DNA of 34,000 nt from contig CALLAA010000266.1 in assembly GCA_938002955.1 (NCBI GenBank), positions 1 through 34,000 on the forward strand. The letters are read 5' to 3'. The notes beneath the pieces were generated by a model. The model had not been told where the DNA came from. It saw nothing but the letters and a program-made list of their open reading frames with translations, and ran no database searches. Both the position numbers and the translations under genes were made by a program. Positions 23,641-31,616 of the stretch are shown piece after piece (positions within the stretch are counted from its first letter, which is position 1; every line of letters begins with the position of its first letter). The DNA is from an uncultured Acidimicrobiales bacterium. Its GTDB lineage: Bacteria; Actinomycetota; Acidimicrobiia; Acidimicrobiales; SHLQ01.

Positions 23641-24009
23641 ATGGCTCATCCACCCATCCCCACCGCCACACGAAGCGACCTGCTCCGATGGCTCCTTCGA
23701 CGCCTCCGGCGCGTCCGCGTGGTCGGCGCGTCGATGACACCGACCCTGCTCGATGGTGAGGTGGTCCTCGTCGACCGGAACGTCTCGGGATTGCCGGACG
23801 ACGGAGCCGTCGTCGTTGTCCGACATCCTCAGCAGCCCACGATCGAGATCGTGAAACGCATCGAGTTCACCGACGACACCGGGATGTATCTACGAAGCGA
23901 TAACGCTGACGAACCCGAGGCGGCGGACTCGAGACGATTCGGAATGGTGCCGGTCGATCACCTCGTAGGCCATGTGATCTCGAAAATCGATCGCGATGAA
24001 GCACACTAG
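23641..24009 (+). CDS. sodX: Nickel-type superoxide dismutase maturation protease
   Basis: 122-residue S24/S26 (signal-peptidase-like) protease that trims the SodN propeptide to expose the nickel-binding His. The catalytic Ser31 lies in VVGASMTPTLLDGE and Lys72 in IEIVKRIEF; the later YLRSDNADEPEAADSRRFG is also typical of the family. No membrane segment is present, so it acts in the cytosol, as expected for SodX. The start at 23641 is set by the family length; there is no ribosome site and a terminator sits immediately upstream. The 3' end overlaps the lipoprotein gene by 14 bases. Confidence 0.92.
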   Translation: MAHPPIPTATRSDLLRWLLRRLRRVRVVGASMTPTLLDGEVVLVDRNVSGLPDDGAVVVVRHPQQPTIEIVKRIEFTDDTGMYLRSDNADEPEAADSRRFGMVPVDHLVGHVISKIDRDEAH

Positions 24010-25438
24010 GGACGTGCGGATTTCGATTCTTCTCCTGCTCGCGCTGCTGAGCACAGCGTGTGGGCCCTTTGGTGACGGTTCGGCCGCCGAGCAAGACTCG
24101 AAGACGGTCGACGTGGCATTCGGCGATCAGGAGAACTTCGCCAAAGACGACGACGCGCCAATCGAGGCCGTAGAACCTCCAAGCGAACCCGCCGAGCCGC
24201 CTCCGACATCAGAACCCGACCCGGCCGAAACCGAACCCGCGCCACAACCAACGCTCACCGAGTTCAGCGACGAGATCCGGCGCCGCTCGATTCCCGGAGC
24301 CCGAGAGGTCACGATCGAGCAGATCTACCTCGTCGAACAGTTCTGGCACGAAGCCGCAGTCGCCATTGGCCACGAGTACGAACCACTCGACAACGCTCGA
24401 CTCTTTACACGCAGCGAACTCGAACAGGGGCCGCGTCAAGACTGCGGCTTCGATGGCGACCTCGAAACGCTCGACCCCGACGATGTCGAATTCAATGCCT
24501 TCGTAGCGCCATGTGATGAGGGTGTCACCGTCGTGTGGGACGACATCGATCTCGGCGAAGACCTCGAAGCTCGCTTCCCCGGTGCCGGCATAGCCATGCT
24601 CATGGCCCACGAATGGGGACATGTGATTCAGTTCCAGCGTGAGCAATGGGACCAGAACAGCATCCTCGCTGAGCAGCAAGCGGACTGCTACTCGGGTGCG
24701 TACGCCAAGTGGGCCGAAGACCGCCAGCTCTGGCCATTCGTTTCGCCCCAAGCGCTGGACTTTGCAATCATCTCGACGCTTGAAGCTCGCGACGAAATCG
24801 GGGTTCGACCCGAAGACTTCGATGCCCATGGAAACGGATTCGACCGCGTCCGTGCCACCCAAGACGGCTACGACCGCGGCGTCGAGTTCTGCGCGAACTA
24901 CGACTCGGTGTCACCACCGCTGACCCAAATGGGGTTCACCTCCGAACGCGACCGGGCCAACGAGGGCAACCTTCCCTACCAGCCGGCCTTCGATCTCCTC
25001 ATTCCCGCAATCACCGACTGGTACGAGTCGCTCGTCGACGAACCCCTCGAACCGTTCGTCGATCTTCCAAGCGAGACGCTCCTTCGAGAACTGCACGGGT
25101 CCGTCGGTGATGCATCGATGTTGGCCGAGTACGGCCTGCGTTACGGCTTCGCAGTCCAAGAGGTCCTCGGCGAAGAAACCAGTGGCGAGGGGGCTGCGCT
25201 CCAACGCGCTTGTCTCGTCGGCGCCTACCTCAACGATGCGCTGACGAACGGCATCGGTGACGACGGCACCGGAACTGGCACCGCAGCTGGTTCGTTGTCT
25301 CCGGGAGACCTCGACGAGGTCATCATCACGTTGGCGAGCTCGGACGAACTCCTCGCAAACCCGGGCCTCGTGTTCGAGATGGTGGCCTCGATGCGCGTCG
25401 GCACCCTGCAAGGCCTACAGTCCTGCAGCTTGTCCTAA
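23996..25438 (+). CDS. Secreted lipoprotein, putative neutral zinc metallopeptidase
   Basis: 480-residue protein. The lipoprotein signal has lipobox LSTAC (Cys22), so the mature protein is anchored outside the membrane. An acidic, Pro/Glu-rich linker (about 55-88) leads to the catalytic domain with HEWGH (205-209) and the downstream AEQQADCYSGAYA, whose Glu/Asp residues complete the site. This is the YpfJ/KPN_02809-type pattern (HExxH...ELQADC). Several Cys (150, 173, and later ones) may form disulfides. The start is either ATG 23996 (14-base overlap with sodX) or GTG 24014; both keep the signal peptide. The substrate is unknown. The tail converges with the PIG-L gene six bases away. Confidence 0.85.
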   Translation: MKHTRDVRISILLLLALLSTACGPFGDGSAAEQDSKTVDVAFGDQENFAKDDDAPIEAVEPPSEPAEPPPTSEPDPAETEPAPQPTLTEFSDEIRRRSIPGAREVTIEQIYLVEQFWHEAAVAIGHEYEPLDNARLFTRSELEQGPRQDCGFDGDLETLDPDDVEFNAFVAPCDEGVTVVWDDIDLGEDLEARFPGAGIAMLMAHEWGHVIQFQREQWDQNSILAEQQADCYSGAYAKWAEDRQLWPFVSPQALDFAIISTLEARDEIGVRPEDFDAHGNGFDRVRATQDGYDRGVEFCANYDSVSPPLTQMGFTSERDRANEGNLPYQPAFDLLIPAITDWYESLVDEPLEPFVDLPSETLLRELHGSVGDASMLAEYGLRYGFAVQEVLGEETSGEGAALQRACLVGAYLNDALTNGIGDDGTGTGTAAGSLSPGDLDEVIITLASSDELLANPGLVFEMVASMRVGTLQGLQSCSLS

Positions 25439-25444
25439 GCACGA

Positions 25445-26236
25445 CTAGGCGGTATCGAGAACTCGGTACGCCTCGGCCAACAGGTTGCCGGCAGTCCCTG
25501 GATCGCCGTTGCTGTCGAAGTGTTCGACACCGTTCTTTGCCGCAACACCGGCAAGACGTTCGCCCCATTCGCGCATTACCTTCGCAAGGTCGAACTCGGC
25601 GTCACGCTTTGCGACCTGAGACTGGTGTGAACGAAGCGCTCGAAGTTTGGCATCGAAGGAGTCGGTGACATCGACGAACATGGTTGGATCGACCTGTCCG
25701 AGCCAGACATGGTTCACCGTGTGCGGCTCGAAACCCTGGTCGAGGAGTTCCTCGGTGAACGCTCGCGGGTTGCGGGCATCGGGGTACACGGCTCGCAAGG
25801 TCGCTTCGGCGGTTTCGATGTGATCGGGATGGCTGCCGTACACCGAGTCGTAGTTGCGCTCCGGTGACTGTGTGATCACCACATCGGGCTTCTCGATGCG
25901 GATGATCCGAGAGATGTCGCGGCGCAGCGCAAGGTTTGCCTCGACCATGCCATCGGGGTGACGCAAGAAGTGCAGGGTGTCGACCCCAACCTCGGACGCT
26001 GCCGCCGTCTGCTCGGCTTCGCGCATGTCGCGCAACTCATCGGCGGTGACGGTCATGTCGTCCTCGCCCGCCTCCCCTGATGTCACCAAGCAGTAGGACA
26101 CGTACGAGCCAGCCTTCGTGAGCTCGCAAACGGTCCCGGCGACACCGAAGTCGATGTCGTCGGGGTGCGCCACCACCACGAGTACGCGCTCGGGAATCTC
26201 GATCGGGCCATCAGCGGAGAAGAACTGTGCGGTCAT
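25445..26236 (-). CDS. PIG-L/LmbE family N-deacetylase
   Basis: 263 residues from the second of two adjacent ATG codons. The zinc-binding motif AHPDDIDFG is followed by VTSGEAGEDD, then LHFLRHPDG and the His motif GSHPDHIETAEATLRAVYP. The family removes N-acetyl groups from sugar conjugates: MshB and Mca in mycothiol metabolism are the best-known actinobacterial members. The length fits, but mycothiol-specific assignment is not possible from sequence alone. The promoter TAGCGT (26243-26248) lies six bases before ATG 26236, which favours that start over ATG 26239. The long C-terminal Asp-containing helix (LRALRSHQSQVAKRDAEFD) resembles Mca/MshB-type proteins. Confidence 0.87.
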   Translation of the reverse strand: MTAQFFSADGPIEIPERVLVVVAHPDDIDFGVAGTVCELTKAGSYVSYCLVTSGEAGEDDMTVTADELRDMREAEQTAAASEVGVDTLHFLRHPDGMVEANLALRRDISRIIRIEKPDVVITQSPERNYDSVYGSHPDHIETAEATLRAVYPDARNPRAFTEELLDQGFEPHTVNHVWLGQVDPTMFVDVTDSFDAKLRALRSHQSQVAKRDAEFDLAKVMREWGERLAGVAAKNGVEHFDSNGDPGTAGNLLAEAYRVLDTA

Positions 26237-26242
26237 CATGTA

Positions 26243-26248
26243 ACGCTA
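26243..26248 (-). promoter_or_regulatory. Leaderless-type -10 element for the PIG-L gene
   Basis: On the minus strand TAGCGT is followed by six bases and ATG 26236 (the ATG at 26239 falls inside those six). The geometry matches the other leaderless-type starts in this window. The rest of the gap up to 26314 contains a CCGCGG pair (spaced 14 bases), possibly a hairpin after the lipoprotein gene. Confidence 0.4.
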
Positions 26249-26314
26249 ACGGTGAAGCCGCGGGTCTGGGCCGTCGACCGCGGGAGTCTCTCGAGTATCT
26301 ACCCGGTCACAGAG

Positions 26315-27520
26315 CTACTTGGAGAAGATGTCGTCCACCATGTCGGTGACGTCTTCAGCTTCAGGAACGACGATCGCTGGTGCAGCGCCATAGTCGTGAA
26401 ACTCTTGCCAGTTACTCAGCACGACACCCAAACCATCGGGGCCGAACAGTGCGCCGATATCCACCTGGGGCGGACCCTCGGTTCCGGACAGCTCGACCGA
26501 TGACTCGAACAGGGCAACAACCACATCGGTGACATCGAGCGTGGTCGATACCCGACGAACCCGACCATCGTCGTCGACCGAAATCTCCGCGTTCATGTCG
26601 AGTGTTTCGAGCAATGGAATGAGCCCGGAGATTGCTTCGGCTTCGCTCTCGGCAAGCCCGAGGCTTTCGATCGTCGACAACTGATCAGATGCGCTCGCCC
26701 CGATTGCCGCGTAGTAGTCGGCAACAGTGAGGGTGCTTGCGTACACGGTGACGGGAATGTCTCCGAGCATCGCTGGACCAACCTCTTGGCCTTCGCTCAG
26801 CGTCTGTAGCGCATCGAACATCGCGTTGGGATTCGTAATCTGGGACCCTTGGCCGAACTGGCGAGCAACAGCATTCATATCGACGCTTGTCGCATCACTC
26901 ACGGTCACGCTGACCGGCCCCTCGGTCAGTGGCTGCGCTGTTTCCCCAACGATGTCGATATCGGTGAGGTCCATGGTCAGCGTGCTGTCATCGGACCACA
27001 CTTCGAACTTTTGGCCGACGAGCTCTCCGGGACCGAGGCCAAATCCGGCCAGGCTTCCCATCGATTCGGCAACGAACGTCTCCAAGTCGACGAGCACATG
27101 GGTCTGGCCATCGACAACCTCGCCAAATGCGTACGGTGCCGAGTCGGGCGCAGGCACCCCTGCAGGCCCGATGTTGATCGATAGGCCTTGAGTGAACGTG
27201 AAGCTCTCTTGGTCGGACGCATCGATTGCGAATGCCAGCACCGTCGTGAGATCGCGCGACTCGACCGGTACGGCGTCAGTGTCACCGGCGACGTCCTCGA
27301 GCGACTCGTCGCTCGACACATCCTCGCTCGTGCTCACGACCGCAGCAGTGGTAGTGGTAGTGGCAGTGGTAGTGGTAGTGGTCGCTTGGTCCTCAGTCGA
27401 TGAGCCTGCGTCGCTCGTGTCGACGGTGCCGCCACCACATGCCGTTGCGGTTAGCGCGAGCGCAACCAACGCGGCGCGGGTGCGTCGTGTTCGTGTTGTC
27501 ATCAAAGAGTGGGCAGCCAT
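26315..27520 (-). CDS. Acidic lipoprotein with Thr-rich linker, paralogue 1
   Basis: 401-residue secreted lipoprotein. The start is set by GGAGGA five bases before ATG 27520. The signal peptide is MAAHSLMTTRTRRTRAALVA with lipobox LTATAC (Cys28). A linker with a Thr run (residues 47-58) and acidic Ser/Glu/Asp sequence follows, then a globular domain that repeats the layout of the next upstream lipoprotein: FTFTQGLSINIG, YAFGEVVDGQTH, VWSDDSTLTMDL, RQFGQGSQITNP, VADYYAAIG and WQEFHDYG. The fold may be of the LppX/LprG (LolA-like) type, but I cannot confirm this. It lies 89 bases after its paralogue on the same strand. Confidence 0.82.
   Translation of the reverse strand: MAAHSLMTTRTRRTRAALVALALTATACGGGTVDTSDAGSSTEDQATTTTTTATTTTTAAVVSTSEDVSSDESLEDVAGDTDAVPVESRDLTTVLAFAIDASDQESFTFTQGLSINIGPAGVPAPDSAPYAFGEVVDGQTHVLVDLETFVAESMGSLAGFGLGPGELVGQKFEVWSDDSTLTMDLTDIDIVGETAQPLTEGPVSVTVSDATSVDMNAVARQFGQGSQITNPNAMFDALQTLSEGQEVGPAMLGDIPVTVYASTLTVADYYAAIGASASDQLSTIESLGLAESEAEAISGLIPLLETLDMNAEISVDDDGRVRRVSTTLDVTDVVVALFESSVELSGTEGPPQVDIGALFGPDGLGVVLSNWQEFHDYGAAPAIVVPEAEDVTDMVDDIFSK
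27347..27382 (-). repeat. Six-base simple sequence repeat coding Thr run
   Basis: Plus-strand GTGGTA units (with one GTGGCA variant) code on the minus strand for Thr repeats in the linker of lipoprotein paralogue 1. Units are in multiples of three, so slippage would change linker length but keep the frame. Confidence 0.7.
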
Positions 27521-27609
27521 GGAAGTCCTCCAACGTTCTTCTACGAACATCGGTGGCCTTCCACGGCTGCTTAAGTACTGGATTGATAGGTCGGCATAGC
27601 CCGAACGGA

Positions 27610-28980
27610 CTAGCTGGCGAGAAGCTCAGGAAGTTCCGAACTGACGTCGACCGCATCGGGAAGCACGATGCCGAATGCCTCTCCGTAGTTGTCGAATTCT
27701 TGCCAGGTCTCCACGACCATCTCGATGCCGCCGCCGAGAGCAAACTCCATCTCGGCCTGAAGGTCGTCGACGCTCTGTCCGTCTTCGGCAGCGATAGCCC
27801 CGAGCAAGTCTGGGTTTGCAAACATGGCGTCGAGCATGGCGCCCATGTCGATCGTGGTTTCCATGCGACGGACCAGGTCTTGATCGTCGATCATGACGAC
27901 CAGTTCGACCTTGAGATCATCGAGCGCCGGCAGCACTGACTCGACGAGGTCAAGCTCAGCGCCGCTGAAGTCGCCAAGATTCGCGGCATCGAGCTGCTCA
28001 TCGATGTCGATATCGAGAGCGGCGTAGTAGTCGGCCATCGACATGTCGGCGGTAAAGACACGTACAGCGACACCATTTACCGAGTCGGTGCCAGTCTCGC
28101 TCACCGCATCGACGTCACGCAGTGCCTGCAACAATTGTGCCGGATCGGTTACCTGAGCACCCTGGCCGAATTGGTTTGCGAGCATCGTTGCATCGACGCC
28201 GTCGAGCTGAGTGAGGTCGATCTTCACCGGCCCATCGGCAAACGCATCGAGCTCGGCGCCAGCTGCTGGGTCGAGTCCGCCCATAAAGCTCGCCAGCTCG
28301 CTCATATCCATCACGAGCGTCGACTCATCGGCCCACATTTCCATGGACGCTCCGCCAAGATCGGCGAAGATCTCGTTGAACGGAGGCTCATTGATGTCGA
28401 TGCCGAGTGAATCGAACGTGGCGGCCATGATGACGCCAATATCGGCTCGGATATGGGTCGTGTTTCCTTCGACTTCACCAAAGACATACGCCTCGTTCGG
28501 GGCAATGCTGAGATCGAGCCCAGCGACGTTCATGCGCATCGCCATACCCTGAGTGAACGAATAGCTCTGGGATTCGCTCGCCTCCAGCGCAAACGCCAAG
28601 ACCTGTGACAGCGGATCGGCTGCTCCAGCGGCGGCATCGGTTGATTCATCCGACGATGGCCCTTCAACAGAGTCCGTGGCGTCGCCGGCCGACGAATCGT
28701 CTACTGCTGCAACGTCCTCGATGATGTCGTCGGAGCCGGAGTCCTCGTCGATCACGTCATCTTGTGCTGGTGCTGCCGCGTCAGAATCGTCATCGATTGC
28801 TGTTTCGTTCGACACGGGTTCGACGACCGCTGAGTCTTCGACGACAGCGCTTTCGAGTTGATCGGCGGCCGTTTCGGTCGCCTCCGTTCCGCCACAAGCG
28901 GATGCGATGAGCGCCAGCAGCGCAACGAGCGCTCCGAGCAGCCGGGATGTCTTACGAGTTGAGCGGGGTGAGCCAGCCAT
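27610..28980 (-). CDS. Acidic lipoprotein, paralogue 2
   Basis: 456-residue lipoprotein. The start ATG 28980 has GGAGGA five bases upstream; longer in-frame starts run into the aminotransferase gene. The lipobox is LIASAC (Cys29). A very acidic linker (about 31-125, rich in Asp, Glu, Ser and Ala) follows. The globular domain has the same signposts as paralogue 1: YSFTQGMAMRMNVAG, YVFGEVEGNTTH, MWADESTLVMDM, NQFGQGAQVTDP, MADYYAALD and WQEFDNYGEAFG. Function is unknown. The gene overlaps the 3' end of the aminotransferase gene by 29 bases, and an inverted repeat next to the ribosome site may control translation. Confidence 0.82.
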   Translation of the reverse strand: MAGSPRSTRKTSRLLGALVALLALIASACGGTEATETAADQLESAVVEDSAVVEPVSNETAIDDDSDAAAPAQDDVIDEDSGSDDIIEDVAAVDDSSAGDATDSVEGPSSDESTDAAAGAADPLSQVLAFALEASESQSYSFTQGMAMRMNVAGLDLSIAPNEAYVFGEVEGNTTHIRADIGVIMAATFDSLGIDINEPPFNEIFADLGGASMEMWADESTLVMDMSELASFMGGLDPAAGAELDAFADGPVKIDLTQLDGVDATMLANQFGQGAQVTDPAQLLQALRDVDAVSETGTDSVNGVAVRVFTADMSMADYYAALDIDIDEQLDAANLGDFSGAELDLVESVLPALDDLKVELVVMIDDQDLVRRMETTIDMGAMLDAMFANPDLLGAIAAEDGQSVDDLQAEMEFALGGGIEMVVETWQEFDNYGEAFGIVLPDAVDVSSELPELLAS

Positions 28981-29974
28981 GTTTGTCCTCCGATATACCA
29001 GACTGGATATCGGTGAGGGCTTCCCGCAGCTTGAGGGTTGTTCCGCCCGGCTGACCATCACCGATCGTGATGGTCTCTCCCTGGGTGATGACCGTGCCGA
29101 TCGGCGCGATAACCGCCGCCGTGCCCGAGAGGAACATCTCGCCGTGTTCAGCCCAAGCCCGGAGCTCTGCGACGGGAATCGACCGCTCCTCGATCTCCAT
29201 ATCCATGTCGCGTGCGATCTGCAGAATCGACGAGCGGGTGATTCCATGGAGGAACGAATCATCGAGATTGCGTGTGATCAGTCGCTCACCGTCGCACAAG
29301 AAGAAGTTCGCGGCGCCGGTCTCGGTGACGTCATCACCGCTCGCAAAGAGCACCTGGTCGGCGACGTGGTCTCGTTTGGCATCGAGTGTCGGTCCAAGCG
29401 CCATCACATAGTTGGCGCCGCTCTTTACCGAACCGAACTGCGGGGTGGTGCGAGGCATATCCGTCTCGATGAAGATCGTCAGCGGGCGAACACCACCAGC
29501 GAAGTAGTCACCGACCGGGGAGTTGATGCAATACAACATGGCCTCCGTACTCGGCGTGGCCGCAGCGCCAATGTTTGGCGCGGTACCAATAAACGTCGGC
29601 CGAATATAGAGCGACCCAGGAGCATCCGGCGTGAAGGACGCGTTCGCTGTTGTCGCATCGATGATGAGCTGGCGGAGCATTTCGGCGGAGGGTGGGGTCA
29701 TACGCAGCTTCTCGATGCTGCGAATCATGCGCGCCACCGAGTCGTCAAGGCGGAAGATCGCAACCGACCCGTCGGGCTGGCGATGGGCCTTGAGGCCTTC
29801 GAAACACTCGCTCGCATAGTGCAATGCGTGTGTTGCCGGGTGCAGAGAGAAGTTCTCGAGCGGCACTGCTGCACCGGGGTAGTCGTACACACCATCGACG
29901 TACGTAGCCACGGCCATGTGGTCACCAAAGAGGGTGCCAAAGGGTGCGTTGAATGGATCCTGCTTCTCGCTCAT
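28952..29974 (-). CDS. ilvE: Branched-chain amino acid aminotransferase
   Basis: 340-residue PLP class IV aminotransferase, transferring the amino group between glutamate and the 2-keto acids of leucine, isoleucine and valine. Signposts: ATHALHYASECFEGLKAHR; FRLDDSVARMIRS; YIRPTFIG; the PLP Lys184 in GSVKSGANYVMAL; VTETGAANFFL; and FLSGTAAVIAPIG near the C-terminus. The length and order match bacterial IlvE of the ~340-residue type. The start has TATGAA six bases before the ATG and no ribosome site. Divergent from the enoyl-CoA hydratase-like gene over 74 bases; its 3' end overlaps the lipoprotein gene. Confidence 0.93.
   Translation of the reverse strand: MSEKQDPFNAPFGTLFGDHMAVATYVDGVYDYPGAAVPLENFSLHPATHALHYASECFEGLKAHRQPDGSVAIFRLDDSVARMIRSIEKLRMTPPSAEMLRQLIIDATTANASFTPDAPGSLYIRPTFIGTAPNIGAAATPSTEAMLYCINSPVGDYFAGGVRPLTIFIETDMPRTTPQFGSVKSGANYVMALGPTLDAKRDHVADQVLFASGDDVTETGAANFFLCDGERLITRNLDDSFLHGITRSSILQIARDMDMEIEERSIPVAELRAWAEHGEMFLSGTAAVIAPIGTVITQGETITIGDGQPGGTTLKLREALTDIQSGISEDKHGWLTPLNS
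28986..29013 (-). promoter_or_regulatory. Inverted repeat abutting ribosome site of lipoprotein paralogue 2
   Basis: CCGATAT-A-CCAG-A-CTGG-ATATCGG (28990-29013) is an 11-pair dyad with one extra base and a one-base centre. On the minus strand its 3' arm runs into GGAGGA (28986-28991), the ribosome site of the lipoprotein gene. It lies inside the coding end of ilvE. It could be a repressor operator or an RNA hairpin that hides part of the ribosome site. Confidence 0.45.
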
Positions 29975-30048
29975 TTGCTATTCATACTCGGTTCCCGCTC
30001 CTTTCGCCATGACGTACGCGAGATGTGGGACTGCTACGTTCGCGGGCG
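29975..30048. promoter_or_regulatory. Divergent promoter region, ilvE / enoyl-CoA hydratase-like gene
   Basis: On the minus strand TATGAA is six bases before the ilvE ATG. On the plus strand TACGTT (30035-30040) is eight bases before the ATG at 30049. Both imply leaderless or nearly leaderless transcripts. Confidence 0.4.
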
Positions 30049-30804
30049 ATGGCTAGCGCAATCACCTCGACGACTTCCAATGGCATTGTCACGATCTCGA
30101 TAGACCGTGCTCCGGTGAACGCCTTGCCACCCGACGACTGGGCCGCGCTCAGCTCGTTGGTCGACGCTGCGAGCGCCGATCTCGACGCTCGTGCCGTTGT
30201 TATCAACGGTGGTATCGGACGGTTCTGTGCCGGTGCCGACATCCGGGTGCTCACCGAACCGAGCGACGACCCCGCAATGATGCTCACGATCGTGGGTACG
30301 GCATGCGCGGCGATCCGGTCGTGCCGAGTTCCCGTGATCGCAGCAATCGACGGGCCCAGCCACGGAGGCGGCTTAGAACTCGCACTCGCCTGCGATGTCC
30401 GTATTGCCTCTCCCAAGGCGACCTTTTCGGCGTCCGGCGTGAACATGGGTCTGGTCGCCAGCGTCCAATCTCTCGTACACGTGGTCGGCGACACCCGAGC
30501 TCGCCTCATGTTGTTCACCGGCGAACGCTTCGACGCGAAACTCGCCGAGGAGTGGTCGCTCATCACGCTCGTCGACGACAACCCGCATGCAGCCGCATAT
30601 GCCATCGCCGAGACCATTGCGAAGAAGGCCCCGCTCGCAATCGAGGCGAACAAGACCGCGCTTCACGCGGCGAGCTCGTTGTCGAACGAGGACCATGCAG
30701 CGCTCATGACCGAGCTCTTTGGCGAACTCGCTGGAACGGCCGATCACCAAGAGGCCATCAACGCCTTCTTAGAAAAGCGTCCACGGTCCTTCAACCGCAA
30801 GTAG
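30049..30804 (+). CDS. Enoyl-CoA hydratase/isomerase family protein
   Basis: 251-residue crotonase-fold protein. Signposts: ITSTTSNGIVTISIDRAPVNAL at the N-terminus; the oxyanion-hole region GRFCAGADIRVL; DGPSHGGGLELALACDVRIAS, with one catalytic-type Glu; and KKAPLAIEANKTALH. The second Glu of true hydratases (normally in the PEV/PEI motif) is not present: the equivalent reads FSASGVNMG. A strict 2-enoyl-CoA hydratase role is therefore doubtful, and an isomerase or other crotonase reaction is possible. ATG 30049 fits the family N-terminus and lies eight bases after TACGTT. It is adjacent to ilvE, but divergent. Confidence 0.85.
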   Translation: MASAITSTTSNGIVTISIDRAPVNALPPDDWAALSSLVDAASADLDARAVVINGGIGRFCAGADIRVLTEPSDDPAMMLTIVGTACAAIRSCRVPVIAAIDGPSHGGGLELALACDVRIASPKATFSASGVNMGLVASVQSLVHVVGDTRARLMLFTGERFDAKLAEEWSLITLVDDNPHAAAYAIAETIAKKAPLAIEANKTALHAASSLSNEDHAALMTELFGELAGTADHQEAINAFLEKRPRSFNRK

Positions 30805-30818
30805 CGCGACTCGCCGAA

Positions 30819-31616
30819 CTAGCCGAGGAGATCGGGCAGGGGCCGGTCGTGCACGATGATCAGGTGATCGGTGGTTCGGGTCAGGGCGACGTAGAGCAGC
30901 CCCAGGCCGTGGCTTTGCTCGAGTATCGCGGCGGGTTCAACGACGACAACCCCATCGAACTCCATGCCTTTCGCGTTGCCCGGCGTGAGCGAGCTGATCT
31001 GTCGGTGATCGACGGTGATCGGATCGACGCTCAAAATCGCGACCCGGCCACCGTCGACCTCATCGACCAGCTCGTGTGCGAGCGCCACCGCTCGCGACAC
31101 GTTGGTTTCGATTCGGACCGGATGGCCGGACTCTCGAATAGCGATTGGCTGTGTCAGCGTTGGGTCGATCTGTCGAAGCACGGCCGTTGCGAACGGCGTG
31201 ATCTCGTCGGGTGACCGGTAATTCGTGCTGAGGTCGAATCTGTTGACCTCGCCGAATTCGGGCGGCAGGAGTTCGTCCCAACTCCCAGCTTCACCTGTCG
31301 TGCGCTGTGCAACATCGCCGACGATCGTCATCGAATGGCCCCGAGCTCGTCGTGCGATCATGCGCCATTGCATCGGCGTCAGATCTTGGGCTTCGTCGAC
31401 GATGACATGTCCAAAGCGCCAGGCCCGCTCCCCCGCCGCACGTTCCTCGATGGTCATCGTGTCGGCGAGCTCGAGGTAATCGTCGGCTTCGAGTTCGGCG
31501 ATCGGCAGTCCGTCCGGATCGGAGATGACCTCGCCGGTGATCTCGTCTCGCACCGGGTAGTTCAGGTGGGATTCCTGTTTGAGGGCCTTGCCTACGGCGT
31601 CATTATCTATGCCCAC
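30819..31616 (-). CDS. HelD-family ATPase, C-terminal part (helicase motifs II-VI)
   Basis: 265 residues from a GTG at 31614-31616. Contains the Walker B motif VIVDEAQDLTPMQW (DEAQ 74-77), GDVAQRT (motif III), LSTNYRSPDEI (motif IV), GMEFDGVVVVEP (motif V) and YVALTRTTDHLII (motif VI). It lacks Walker A, which is on the preceding frame, so on its own it cannot hydrolyse ATP. The GTG has GAGGAG eight bases upstream and lies ten bases inside the end of the first frame. It may be the second half of a two-chain enzyme made by re-initiation, the product of a -1 frameshift, or a gene broken by mutation or sequence error. It converges on the crotonase gene. Confidence 0.85.
   Translation of the reverse strand: MGIDNDAVGKALKQESHLNYPVRDEITGEVISDPDGLPIAELEADDYLELADTMTIEERAAGERAWRFGHVIVDEAQDLTPMQWRMIARRARGHSMTIVGDVAQRTTGEAGSWDELLPPEFGEVNRFDLSTNYRSPDEITPFATAVLRQIDPTLTQPIAIRESGHPVRIETNVSRAVALAHELVDEVDGGRVAILSVDPITVDHRQISSLTPGNAKGMEFDGVVVVEPAAILEQSHGLGLLYVALTRTTDHLIIVHDRPLPDLLG

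Noticed and set aside
26240-26314. CCGCGG pair as a terminator after lipoprotein paralogue 1
   Set aside because: The arms are each self-palindromic and no T-run follows, so the evidence for termination is weak.
27347-27382. Repeat considered as a possible CRISPR or regulatory array
   Set aside because: Units are six bases, contiguous and in frame inside a coding Thr linker; there are no spacers.
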